The translations under genes were made by a program, and so were the position numbers. The notes under the pieces are model-generated. The model ran no database searches. It had not been told where the DNA came from and saw only the letters and a list, made by a program, of their open reading frames with translations. Below are positions 54,640 to 64,000 of a stretch of 64,000 nucleotides of DNA, one piece after another. How positions within the stretch are numbered: position 1 is the first letter of the stretch; every line of letters starts with the position of its first letter. Source of the stretch: Hymenopus coronatus (lineage: Eukaryota > Arthropoda > Insecta > Mantodea > Hymenopodidae); NCBI GenBank assembly GCA_030762935.1, contig CM060883.1:92686501-92750500 (forward strand), written 5' to 3'.

Positions 54640-54840
54640 ATAGTATCATCATCTTCAGGAAAAAAGGATTAGCTGAGATATTGGATCCCACAATTAGATT
54701 TAGACACCTTCAAAACAACAAATGGAAGTGGATATGGAAAAGAACACATACAAGCAGACCATTCCACTCTTCTGTAATTCATCTTCATCTACAATGTGGA
54801 GGCTATGATTAGCTTTTGGAGCTTGGAGTAGAATTACAGA
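54640..54840 (+). pseudogene. possible LINE ORF2 tail fragment
   Basis: IIFRKKGLAEILDPTIRFRH, then EVDMEKNTYKQ-like text in another frame. The IxDPTIRFE block occurs near the end of some R2-like LINE proteins. A single motif, hence weak. Confidence 0.35.
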
Positions 54841-55389
54841 ATCATTTGTTTTAATGTTTCATAACTGCAATCTTCCAATGTTTATGTATTTTAACAGAAA
54901 AAAAATTGGAGTTATTCTCTGTCAATTGGAAAATCTTTATTTGTAAAGTCAGAGATATTAATAAAACCATAAACCACCACTGAAAACTATTTGAGTTCAC
55001 AGGCACATAATCTAAGGCCAAAGAATTTTCATAGTATTAGTTGAGAGTGTAATAAAAAATGTTTTTCTCTTGATAGCCCTTTTCCTTCTAAATCAAATTA
55101 AGATGTTTTCCTAATTATGTTATATCTTTGTTTATTAATTTAATACTTTTATTGCAGCTAAATACATTTCCATTTTTTCTTAAAATGCCTTTAATTCATT
55201 CACATGTTCCATTACATAGTAATACTACATGTCTTATTTCCTGTGTTGTTTAATATTTGTTTTTTCCCTACATATGTTTTGCGAATCTCTTTTTTTGTGT
55301 GCATGCGCGGGTGTATGTGTGGGAGGGTTAAGTTACTGATTTGTTTTTAGATATTATACACTTTCTAGTTAATGGTATTCACATATTCA
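54841..55389. other. unassigned spacer
   Basis: Probably includes the non-coding 3' end of the LINE that follows; nothing specific seen. Confidence 0.35.
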
Positions 55390-55835
55390 GATAAATATTT
55401 TAGAAACTCTCCTACTAGTGCTGGTTTACTTTCTGGCAATTTTCCTTCTTTCTTATTTGTGTTTTTAACGTTTTCCTTTGGTTGTTCAAGATGTTATGAT
55501 ATGTTATGTTGTTTGGTCTTCTCTTCTACATGTGCAAGTAGGCTGAATGTATAATAGCACTCCAGAGTCTTCTGTATCCTGTTAGCATGGAAGGCGCATT
55601 TGTTGCTAGTCGTTTTGCTGTGGTGGGATAATATTGTTTTGTCTTTTTCCATTCTGTTTCCCACTTTCTTAATCTTTCTTCTCATAATTTTTTCCTAATT
55701 GTGCTCTTTGGGTGCCTATCTGTTATAGCTTTCTGTGTTGTCATTTGCTGTTGCTTGTTTTCCAAGTTTATCTGCAATTTCATTATCATCTATTCCTGAG
55801 TGTGCTTTTATCCATCCTATTTCTACTGTCCATTA
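55390..55835 (-). pseudogene. LINE ORF2: RNase H end and carboxy tail
   Basis: VEIGWIKAHSGIDDNEIADK, LGKQATANDNT (RNase H WIKAHxGxxxNExAD), then RLRKWETEWKKTKQYYPTTA, KRLATNAPSMLTGYRRLWS. It continues the RNase H interrupted at 56750. Confidence 0.8.
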
Positions 55836-56010
55836 TTAATTTCTCCATATGCACTATGTACATAGTGTATAGAGAAAGTATTGCACTCCACCAAAAATTC
55901 GATACAGAGATTTCACCGGAAATGTATGTTTTAGGGTCCCCAATATCCAAAAAAAAGCATTTTCACAAAACTGTATGTGTGCGCGCGTGCGTGTGCGCGG
56001 GTGCGGGTTG

Positions 56011-56045
<35 letters not shown>

Positions 56046-56750
56046 TGTGAACATGAAAACTCAAAAACGAAAAGTCGGTAAAATAACCAAACTTGGTATT
56101 TAAGTTTAGTATCTTCCAGGGATGCGACACGAAGATTTTGAGAAATATCCCCCCACCCCCAACTACCCTTTACATGGACCTTTTTTCGAAAATTTTGATT
56201 TTCTCAAAAATGGCTCTTAACAATTTTGATTAAAATTTTGTATATTAAACATATTTACTTGACTAATGAAATGTATATCTTGAATTTTCTGAGAATAGCC
56301 TCTGAAGAGTAGTTTATTCTGAATGAATTTTACTAAATTTTGAATAACTGCTAAACCGTAAGAGATGGACAAAAACTTACTACACAAAAAGTGTAGAGCA
56401 CATTAAAACCCACAATTTATGTTATATATATTTTTTTCGTGGAGTTTGTCGTTTTTGTGACATTCCTTATTTTTGGTTTCTGCTATGAAAAACGTATACT
56501 TTTCTCATATAGGAACTTGTCAACTCTTATCCATATAGACAAAGGAACTTCATTGACATAGCAACCAGCTTTTGACTATCACTTTAACCTACGGTTGTCC
56601 TTTATTTCGCTTCTAGGAAGCGAGTAATTAGACTATTTCTGCTATTTTTTTCTGATTAGCAGAAAGTAAATAGAAGTATAAGCTTTTTTAAGAATTATTT
56701 GTTGCTGGGATATGGAGAGTCATGTAAATGGTACACATCAGATTTTTTTT
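55836..56750 (-). mobile_element. H-family repeat inserted in LINE RNase H
   Basis: Full-length reverse copy. Near-perfect hairpin TTTCTCCATATGCACTATGT with ACATAGTGTATAGAGAAAG, GT run of 15 units (56011-56044), far end AGTCATGTAAATGGTACACA and TCAGATTTTTTTT. Confidence 0.9.
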
Positions 56751-56754
56751 ATTC

Positions 56755-57300
56755 AGTTTTCCTCGGTCATGTCGTATAGTTTGTATCAAGTGGTTGTGGT
56801 TTTTGGTGTTACGTAATGATTCTGGTGTTATTTTACCGTCTCATTAAATTGCCACCTTTTTCTTGTTAATTTGTATTATTTCCAGTGCTTTTAGAATTGC
56901 TAGTTGCTCTGCTTGGTTGTTGGAGCAATATTTGTTTAATTTACACTGTAGCTGGTGAAATAGTTTTTTGTTCCTGTAGACCACTCCAGCACCTACACCT
57001 GTTTTATTTCTATCTGTGTAAATTTCAGTGTGTTAATTGCCATGTAGTTTTGCATGTTTTGTAGCTGGAATGTCTGCCAGAATGTGGCCATTTGTTGAAC
57101 TCGTGGAGTGTCTAATTGCCATTTTGTGCTCTGTTTTCATATGTTACACTCAAGGACAATCTCAAATATTTTGCATATTATGGGTGTCAGTCCTGTAATT
57201 ATGCAGAGTGCTTCTGTCAAAGTGGTTTGAAAAACTTTGCTATTTTAATGTTAATTAGTCTTTGTACTCTGATGTATTTGACGCAGTTATAACAGGTAGT
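56755..57300 (-). pseudogene. LINE ORF2: post-RT and RNase H start
   Basis: VKYIRVQRLINIKIAKVFQ, TEALCIITGLTPI, then EIYTDRNKTGVGAGVVYRNK (RNase H first Asp in YTD) and LNKYCSNNQAEQLAILKALE (Glu/Asp region). ESLRNTKNHNHLIQTIRHDR follows. It is cut at 56750 by an H repeat. Confidence 0.8.
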
Positions 57301-57302
57301 TA

Positions 57303-58248
57303 AATTATATAAGAACCCACTCAAGGCTTCTCTCTACTGTGCAAGAAGGCCGGCAGTTGCCAGGGAAATTACGCCAGCAGAGGCGGACTAAAATCTTTAC
57401 CTTATAATAGATGCTGGAAAAGTTGACCTCCTGCTCTCAAACAGGCAGCATATGTCGTGTAAATACTCTCACTTACTCTCCGAAGCTCCGCAGCAGGAAT
57501 TTTTGTGATTTCTTGTACAATGTTTGCTCTAAGTTCCTCTAATGAGCAAGGATTGGAACGATACATTTTGTATTTTAAAGAACCCCATAAATAAAAATCA
57601 CAACTCGTTAGGTCAGGAGAATGAGGGGGCCTCAAATCAACACTATTCTGCCATCAAACACTTCTCTTACTGCATTTAATGATTCAGCAGTCGTATGTGC
57701 TCTTGCAGAATCTTGCTGAAACTAACCATTTCCCTTCTGCTGTCAAGCAATTGAAAAATGACCTCTGAATTAACCTCTGATATCGCTTTGCATTTATTGT
57801 TTCATAGAGGATATGGGCCCTATTATTCTTCTAGCACATATCACACACCACACTTCAATTTTCTGATCATGCTGAGGCATTTGTTCCAGTAGCACAGCTT
57901 TTTCTGAAGCTCAGTATCAACATGTCCAATTAGATGAAACTAAGATTCATCAGTGAAAAACAAAAGCTGTGGGTCAATGAAAACCCTTAGTACTTTTCAA
58001 CAAACTCCCTGTGCAAGCAGATTCATGCTTGAAGTAAACTTTACAAATGAACATGTGTTCTTCCACAGATAAGTGATACACCATGTTTACTGCATGACAG
58101 AGGCACCTGACTCACATTGAATGACTGCACCCGATGTAGCAATACCAATGAGAGTTGGCGCTGGCGCACTTTTGAGCGGGAAAGTCCCGGCATCCGGCGC
58201 GGGAGTAGCGAAGGAGAGAGAGGCTGTGAATGGGTTTGAATATAATTT
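57303..58248 (-). mobile_element. mariner-like DDE transposon inserted in the LINE
   Basis: About 945 bp with imperfect TIRs. The left end reads AAATTATATAAGAACCCACT with CAAGGCTTCTCTCTACT; the right end, inverted, reads AAATTATATTCAAACCCATT with CACAGCCTCTCTCTCCT. The target appears to be TA. LINE coding sequence resumes on both sides (VDALNRK before, VKYIRVQRLINIKIAK after). Confidence 0.75.
57402..58140 (-). pseudogene. mariner-like DDE transposase relic
   Basis: FQQDSARAHTTAESLNAVRE, VFDGRIV (second Asp), then a frameshift, RPPHSPDLTSCDFYLWGSLK (third Asp) and CSLEELRANIVQEITKIPAA, ELRRVSESIYTTYAACLRAG. About 36 residues lie between the two aspartates, allowing for the frameshift. Upstream parts (58140-57760) are heavily decayed. 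PPxSPDLTxCDFxLWG marks a Tc1/mariner subgroup common in insects, different from the three other mariners here. Confidence 0.75.
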
Positions 58249-58249
58249 A

Positions 58250-59630
58250 AGTACCCTTTACTTTCTGTTTAGTGCATCTACCCATACTAGTACTGCATAA
58301 GATAGCAGATGTTGTACATTGTTCTTAAGGCTTCATGTGCGAGTCCCCAATCAACTTTGGCTGCTTTAGCTGGTGCATGTGGTTTTGTGGTTTTCTAAAA
58401 AATATATTGGATATGTTGATTAAAGTTAAACTTCTCATCAAATAGCATTCCCAATTATTTCATCAGTTTAACCTGTACTATCTTTTTATTATTTAGGAAA
58501 ATGTTAACATCTTTCCTTTCATGTGATTAGCAGAGCTTTTGATTTTTGGTCATTGAAATTTATTTTATTCTTTGCAGCCCAGTTTTCAATCTTTTACAGT
58601 TTTCTGGTATAGTTTTTTACTTCTGCTATTCACTATTACTAACAGATCATCAACAAATACGATTAACTTTTGCTTATTTTATGTTAAGAAGAGAATTTTA
58701 CTGTAAATTCCAAAATCTTGGTCCACAACAAGCTCTTTTCTCTGGTGTGAAATAATTGACCGTTAGACTTGCAGTTCTCTATAGAATTAATTTTTTGTAA
58801 GGTTATATAAATTACTTGGGCACTTATATTCTTTGAGACTCTTGAGTATAGCTGGCCAACATGCTGCATCAAAGGCTCCTTGGACGTCCCTTCTTCGCTG
58901 ATATGTTCTTGTAGCAATTTTTCTAACTCCTCTGTTGTTGTTCTAGTTGCTTTATTTGGTGCTATTTTAAATCTGACTAGGGAATTCTCATTGATGCTAT
59001 GGAACTGCAATGTTGCTTTACTGTTATTGAAAGAATTTATTTGGTATGTAATGGATTGATGTCCAGAGCAGCTTTCTTCTTTACCGTGTTCCCTTTGCTT
59101 CAGTTTAAGTTGATAATTGTTAGATCAATGTTGCTCTTCCTATTAGCATTTTCAAATGTCATGTTCTCACTTTTTTTCATTCATAATGTGTAGTTGGTTG
59201 ACATTCATGCATTCTTCTATTGTCTTTCCTCTGAGGTTGGTAATGGCATCATTACCTATTTTGACCTAGAATTGCTATCCATTCTAATGAGTATATCTGT
59301 TCCTTTAGTGAGATTACGAGTTATCTATTTTGTTGACATCAGTATTAATATTCTTTTCAATATCCAGATACATACTCGCTATATAGAATCTGAAATTATT
59401 ACTACTACATCTCTGTCAGATAGCTGTCCTAACAAAATTGCATCAATTTCATTGTTTACAATTAAGATTGCTGTTCTAATTTTTGAGTTTCCAGATTTAA
59501 ATAATTTTTATTTTCTAGAGATTCCAATTATTTTATTTTTGATTATGTATGGCTCTTGGATGAAGATAATATCTGGTTTATTTTTTGCATTAAGTTGCTG
59601 GTTGCTATTCTAGAGTGTTGCAGGTTGATT
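58250..59630 (-). pseudogene. LINE ORF2: endonuclease and RT relic
   Basis: Endonuclease: INLQHSRIATSNLMQKIN, DIIFIQEPYIIKNKIIG (catalytic Glu), LLGQLSDRDVVVII, RMDSNSRS, ECMNVNQLHIMNEK, SNIDLTIINL. RT: only later motifs are clear: FVDDLLVIVNSRSKK (about 58610-58660, the YxDD motif as FVDD), INFNDQKSKALLI, LFDEKFNFNQHIQYI and DWGLAHEALRTMYN. Early RT motifs are poorly preserved. MDSNxRS and S-IDLTI fit the R1/LOA group. The plus-strand 139-codon frame at 59194-59613 is antisense. Confidence 0.75.
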
Positions 59631-59639
59631 TCTATACAT

Positions 59640-60480
59640 TTTATTTCTGTATTTTCTTTTTGGGCTGTTCTGTATGAGTAAGTCCCACACTGTGTTCTTA
59701 AGGCTTTGTTATTTGTCATGTTAGTATTCTGTGTTTTGCCTATTCTTCTTTATCATTTGTTGTAGTCTAGTGAAGAATGTGTGTTGTTGATTTTTGTGTT
59801 GTCATATTTATTATAAGTGATGCAATTGGTGCATTTAAAATCTTTATGACACTTTGCATTCACTTAATTTATGGCTCTCTGCGCATAGAGAACAGGTTTC
59901 TATCCCTCTATATTCTGCAGCTCTAGGATTAAATTTGCTACATTTGTAACATCTGTTTACTCTGAACATATTTTTCTACATTACAGATGTGCAATCCTGT
60001 TTTCAATTTTCTCAGTCCAATCTTCCTCCATGTCTCAGATTTCACTTCTAGAACCGGATGTCTAGTATTCTTTCTACTCATTATAAATTTAGGTATAATT
60101 GTAAGATTAAGTTCATGATGCCATTATAACTTCAACAGTGTTTTCCAGTGATATGTTGTCTGGAACATTGAACATAATTACATTTGGGTTACAAAGTTGG
60201 GGAGTGTTTATTTCTAGTAGTTGGCTGCATTACTCCTCAATCTTTTTCCCAACTATGCCAATTTTTTCTTTGCTTCTGGATTCAACAATTAGCCTTCCTC
60301 TTTTAGTGCTTTCACTCCTAATTTCAAACTTGTTGGATTCATATTTTTTCCAAAATGAGTTTCATTGCTTCTATTGATTCATTTAACTTTACCAATTTGT
60401 AACGTTTATTAACAGTTTCTGAATGATCTCCAGATATTTTCAGGTTACACTTAGTGATGGTTGAAATTAGAGGCAGGTGT
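59640..60480 (-). pseudogene. LINE ORF1 (gag-like) relic
   Basis: Reading leftward in shifting frames: VKLNESIEAMKLILEK, GRLIVESRSKEKIGIVGKKI, NPNVIMFNVPDNISLENTVE, FIMSRKNTRHPVLEVKSETW and KLKTGLHICNVEKYVQ. Then zinc knuckles CYKCSKFNPRAAEYRG, CSLCAESHKLSECK and, after a frameshift, CTNCITYNKYD. The order (RRM-like part, then CCHC knuckles) is that of R1/I-like ORF1 proteins, which bind element RNA. Confidence 0.75.
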
Positions 60481-62084
60481 AATGTCACAGCAAGCTAGTG
60501 TGCTTCTGCATACAAACCATTTCCATTACAAATAGAAGTATCTTTAGAAAAGGTGTGCACAAATCAAGGTGCTTACTATTTTAAGGAAAAAGTGGGAAAA
60601 TGCACCAGTGGTAAAAATACTTGTAATGAAAAATCGATCCTCAAATTAACTAAAATGATATTTCCTTGTACAACATACAATAATTTTATTTTAAGTAAAG
60701 AAAAAATTAAGTTTGAAGGATCTTGAAAATGCTTCTAATATAAGTGTCCAAATTGTGACATCCAATACAAATTGTAATGGTTGGCTATAATGGTGGATAT
60801 ATATATTGTTTGTTAGAGTTTCATTTACAATTATTTTTATCAAAATAATCGACAATGGTTTTAAGAATGTACAATTGAATAACCTGTCGTACATGGATGC
60901 ATTAATGAAAGCATCAATTTTCAAAATAACAATTGTTTTCTGCCTCTGGAAATTAGTGAATCAAAAAGATTGTATTAAACTGGCACATCCATCTTTTATA
61001 TACCTGATTATTCCAGTTTGCTAAGTTGAAGCAACATGATGCTTATATTGAAAAAGCTAACATGTTTTACTGGATAGTTTTCAGAAGATAACAATGAAGC
61101 ATTGTAATCATATCTCTCATTCAAAATGAAGTTTAGTAAAGTAGTAAGTGGCTTAAAACTGCTTTTCATTTGACTAGCAGATGTTTGCTTATAAATTTGC
61201 ATTACATAAACATATAGCACTACAAAGTTAATGCAGGAGAATGAAAATACTTGCAACTTGTTGATGCTAGGAAAGACAAACGTAGTGCTAAAAGTTGCAA
61301 AGCACCTCTTGTGTGTCAGGATAACATTAAAAAAGCTTTGTGGGTTTATATTTTAGCATTAAGATGAACATAACAATAGCGCAGATAATCAGAAATGCCC
61401 ATTGCTTTGCATATAATTACAAAAAAATTTGATTTTCACTTGATGGTTTCTTAATCTGGCATGGGAAAAGATGGTTATGTTGGGTAATGTTATATTCATT
61501 ATCTTTTATTAAATACATGCGTGTCACCTGAAACATTAAATGCAGTTAGATTAAAAGTGCTAAATATATGGTTAAAACTACTTGACATTAGAAAGAAATT
61601 AACCCTTAACTGGTGGCATCTCAGACATAGCTGATGTTATGAATTAGCGCCTATTGATCACTAAACATAACTATACAGCAATCTTTATACACCTCCCTAT
61701 CTAAGTTTACCAAACATTTTGCCATCATATGCATCAACTTGCATTATATTACAGAAACTTGTAAAACATTTGCACACAGTCATTGAATCATTTACCTGCT
61801 TTCTGCGCTCTCAGAGGAAATGAGAACCAAATAAACTCTAAGACAATTATACATTTTCTCCTGAAATGGTTCAACTAATCATACAGTGGAATAATGTCAT
61901 ATTGGAAAAAGTATGATAGAAATATCATTACAATGTAGGATGTTATTAAACATGCTATCAAAAAACAAAATATTGTTGATTGTGCCCAGCATCAAAGAGA
62001 ATATCTTCTTATAGCTGTACTAAGTGCAACATATCAGTGTGCACCACAAACACATGTGTAAAGGTTTCAAATTACTTATCCACA
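60481..62084. other. unassigned AT-rich sequence, 1.6 kb
   Basis: Short open frames only; no motif, TIR or tRNA box seen. It could be host intron. Confidence 0.4.
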
Positions 62085-62940
62085 ATTTTTTAAAATTAAA
62101 TATTAAAAAGACTAAACTTATTCACTTTCGACACCAGTCAAATAGAAATGAAGAACCAAATGACATAAATTTAACACGAGAAAATATTAAGATAGAGTAG
62201 GTGCCTAGCCAAAAGTTTTTAGGAATATATTTAGACAAACATTTAACTTATGAAAAGCATGTAAATGAAGTCTGCAAAAAAATTACAAAAAATGCTTACC
62301 TATTAAAATATTTTGCCAACTACCTCAATGTAGAACAACTTAAATCTATATATTATGCAATAAATCTATATATTATGGAATAATATATACCCACCTTGAA
62401 TATGGTATGGAAATTTGGGAAGGATGTGGTGTGACAAAATGAAATAGGTTAATGCTGCTACAGAAAAGATGCATATGTTATCTTTATCACATAAAAATTA
62501 CTGATACATATAAGCCATTCTTTAGAAGTAATAAAATCTTAACCATTATTGGCATTTATGCACGTAGAATAATAATACTGGCTAAAAACAAACCACTCCT
62601 CAAAAATACAGACATTCATTCCTATAGCACCCGAGGAAAGGCAAACTATTACAGAGTACACCTAAACAAGGCCTTAACAAAAAAGGATCCTATAATTATG
62701 GGAATGATGCTGTATAATGCTCTACCAAAAAAAATTAAGGGTTGCTCAGGGAAAAATACCAAAAGAATTAAAAATACATCTAATTGAGAAGTGTCCATAC
62801 AAACTGGAAGAACTATTACATTAAAATAGTAAACATTATAAAAATTGACAAAAGTAGATTCAAGAAAACCTATTGCTGTTTTATGGTGAGATTAATTAAA
62901 AAGAGAGATAAGGAATTAAATTAAAATGTAATATAATTTT
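62085..62940 (+). pseudogene. LINE ORF2 carboxy-terminal relic
   Basis: VPSQKFLGIYLDKHLTYEKH, VNEVCKKITKNAYLLKYFAN, LNVEQLKSIYYAI, then shifted frames and LLKNTDIHSYSTRGKANYYR, VHLNKALTKKDPIIMGMMLY, NALPKKIKG. FLGIxLDxxLxWxxHI and the HxYxTRxKxNYRxH block are the usual regions after the RT in jockey/CR1-like LINEs. TAA near 62382 and others break it. A TAAAT-rich tail follows to 62940. Confidence 0.7.
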
Positions 62941-63307
62941 ATGTAAAAATGTGTAAATAACAAATAGACTTTGATTTTAACTTGCACTCACAAATTGTTT
63001 TTTAATTATTTATTATCAGTGAATGTTTTGTAAAGGTATAGAATTGAAAATCTTTCTAAACTGTATGTACATTTTGTAAAATAAGTTAATTATTATTAGC
63101 TGTTAATTTTAGATTTGTAACTATGATTGTGTACAATTGAATAATTTGTATTGCTTACTTTTTATATAAATTATTCACAGACTTACCATGAAATGAGAAG
63201 ATCATGCGACTGATGTTTTTTTTTTTTTAATTTCCTCACGATTTTTATCACTTCACAGTGCAATATAGTTATATAATGAACTGTTACTTCAATAGTATAA
63301 TAAAAGT
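62941..63307. other. unassigned spacer
   Basis: AT-rich, with a T run at 63217-63228. Confidence 0.4.
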
Positions 63308-63430
63308 AAGTAAAAATTTGATGTATTTCATTCATATGACCTCTCATTTCTGTAACAAATCAGCTTCTTAAAGAGTTTATGCGTCTGTATCATTCATGCT
63401 AATCAAGTTAAACATTAGCAGAAATTATTT
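63308..63430 (+). mobile_element. H-family fragment, non-hairpin end
   Basis: AAAAATTTGATGTATTTCAT to AATCAAGTTAAACATTAGCA, then lost. Confidence 0.75.
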
Positions 63431-63625
63431 ACTTTTAGCAAATTTTACAATGCTCCATGCTTGTAAAAGTTTCATGAGCAATAAATAAATTGCTTTACAT
63501 GACTATCTTCATGTAATGTGCACCTCACAAGACCGAGAAAAAAAGCTGATACCTAATCCTTGCAAATTTATGAGCCGTTAACAATATAATATGTCATTTG
63601 TTTCTTAAATAGTGCTGCTTCAAAT

Positions 63626-64000
63626 AAATAAAATGTGATGTGTTACACTCACATGACTTTCTCTAACTGTTCTACAAACAAACTTCTTACAAAACATTCT
63701 TCTTTCTTCACCATACTAGTCGGGATAAGAATTAGCAGAATGTACTTATTACTTAATTCCTTATAAATAGAAGGGAACTAAAGGAATGTGCTATGCTAAA
63801 GCAATAGTCAAATGTTTTAAAAGCTATCGTTATGCAATTTTCATTGAAGTTCACGTCTTTGCTTGGCCAGGACTAGAACAAAAAGAACACCGACACTTCT
63901 TATCTGAGAAAACTTTAAATATTTTAAAATTGAAACCAATAAGAAGGAATATTTTCAACACATATGACATAAATTGTGTGTTTTAACGAGATCCCCATTT
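63626..64000 (+). mobile_element. H-family repeat, cut by window edge
   Basis: AAATGTGATGTGTTACACTC, ATGACTTTCTCTAACTGTTC and following sequence to ATAAATTGTGTGTTTTAACG; the hairpin half would lie beyond 64000. Confidence 0.85.

Larger units (their letters stand above)
55390..60480 (-). mobile_element. R1/LOA-like LINE, nearly full length, twice interrupted
   Basis: One old minus-strand LINE can be followed from ORF1 (60480) to the RNase H end (55390), with an H repeat (55836-56750) inside its RNase H and a DDE transposon (57303-58248) inside the ORF2 region after RT. Coding blocks on both sides of each insertion continue one another. Confidence 0.8.

Noticed and set aside
59194..59613. 139-codon plus-strand frame with hydrophobic, membrane-like composition
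   Set aside because: The opposite strand carries the LINE endonuclease (IQEPY, DSNSRS, IDLTI); the composition comes from antisense of Lys/Asn/Ile-rich codons.

Overview
The window looks like AT-rich intronic or intergenic DNA from a large, transposon-loaded animal genome, most likely an arthropod. The reasons are eukaryotic splice sites around cullin exons, tRNA-derived SINEs, mariner, hAT, pogo, Helitron, jockey and R1-like elements, and several Penelope-like elements (PLEs). Species cannot be given from the sequence. No bacterial operon, intact autonomous transposon, functional rRNA/tRNA gene or CRISPR array was seen.

The only host gene I can support is a cullin (closest to cullin-2), on the minus strand. 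Two exons are visible, 42654-42720 and 30645-30844. They join in frame across an 11.8-kb intron that is itself full of PLE, jockey, gypsy, R1-like and DDE elements. Much of the rest of the window may also be intron of this gene, but no further exon was recognised.

Layout. 0.4-5 kb: H-family repeats, PLE fragments, and a PLE reverse transcriptase split by a SINE. 5-10.7 kb: one mariner relic, then a hAT relic split by a second, end-to-end mariner and an H repeat. 12-14.5 kb: a complete hAT copy with terminal inverted repeats (TIRs) and 8-bp target site duplications (TSDs). 14.6-17.3 kb: a LINE holding a 2-kb minisatellite. 19-25.6 kb: LINE relics in both orientations, a 206-bp tandem repeat, a Helitron helicase relic. 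26-30.6 kb: an H repeat carrying a PLE 3' end with a hammerhead-ribozyme fold, and a pogo element reduced to its DNA-binding half. 30.6-42.7 kb: cullin intron. 42.9-46.1 kb: cluster of H repeats, three in tandem. 46.5-51.7 kb: PLE pieces, a mariner piece, and relics of two multi-copy protein families without an assigned function. 53.6-60.5 kb: an H repeat with a nested SINE and a nearly full-length R1/LOA-like LINE broken by two younger insertions. 62-64 kb: a LINE tail and more H repeats.

The most frequent component is a repeat of about 0.9 kb that I call the H family (about 20 copies or fragments). It has a strong palindrome at one end, unequal inverted repeats and an internal CA/GT microsatellite, an architecture like the HINE/DINE-1 class of non-autonomous Helentrons. 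Nearly every coding region here is a relic with frameshifts and stops. All family calls come from reading motifs, without database searches.
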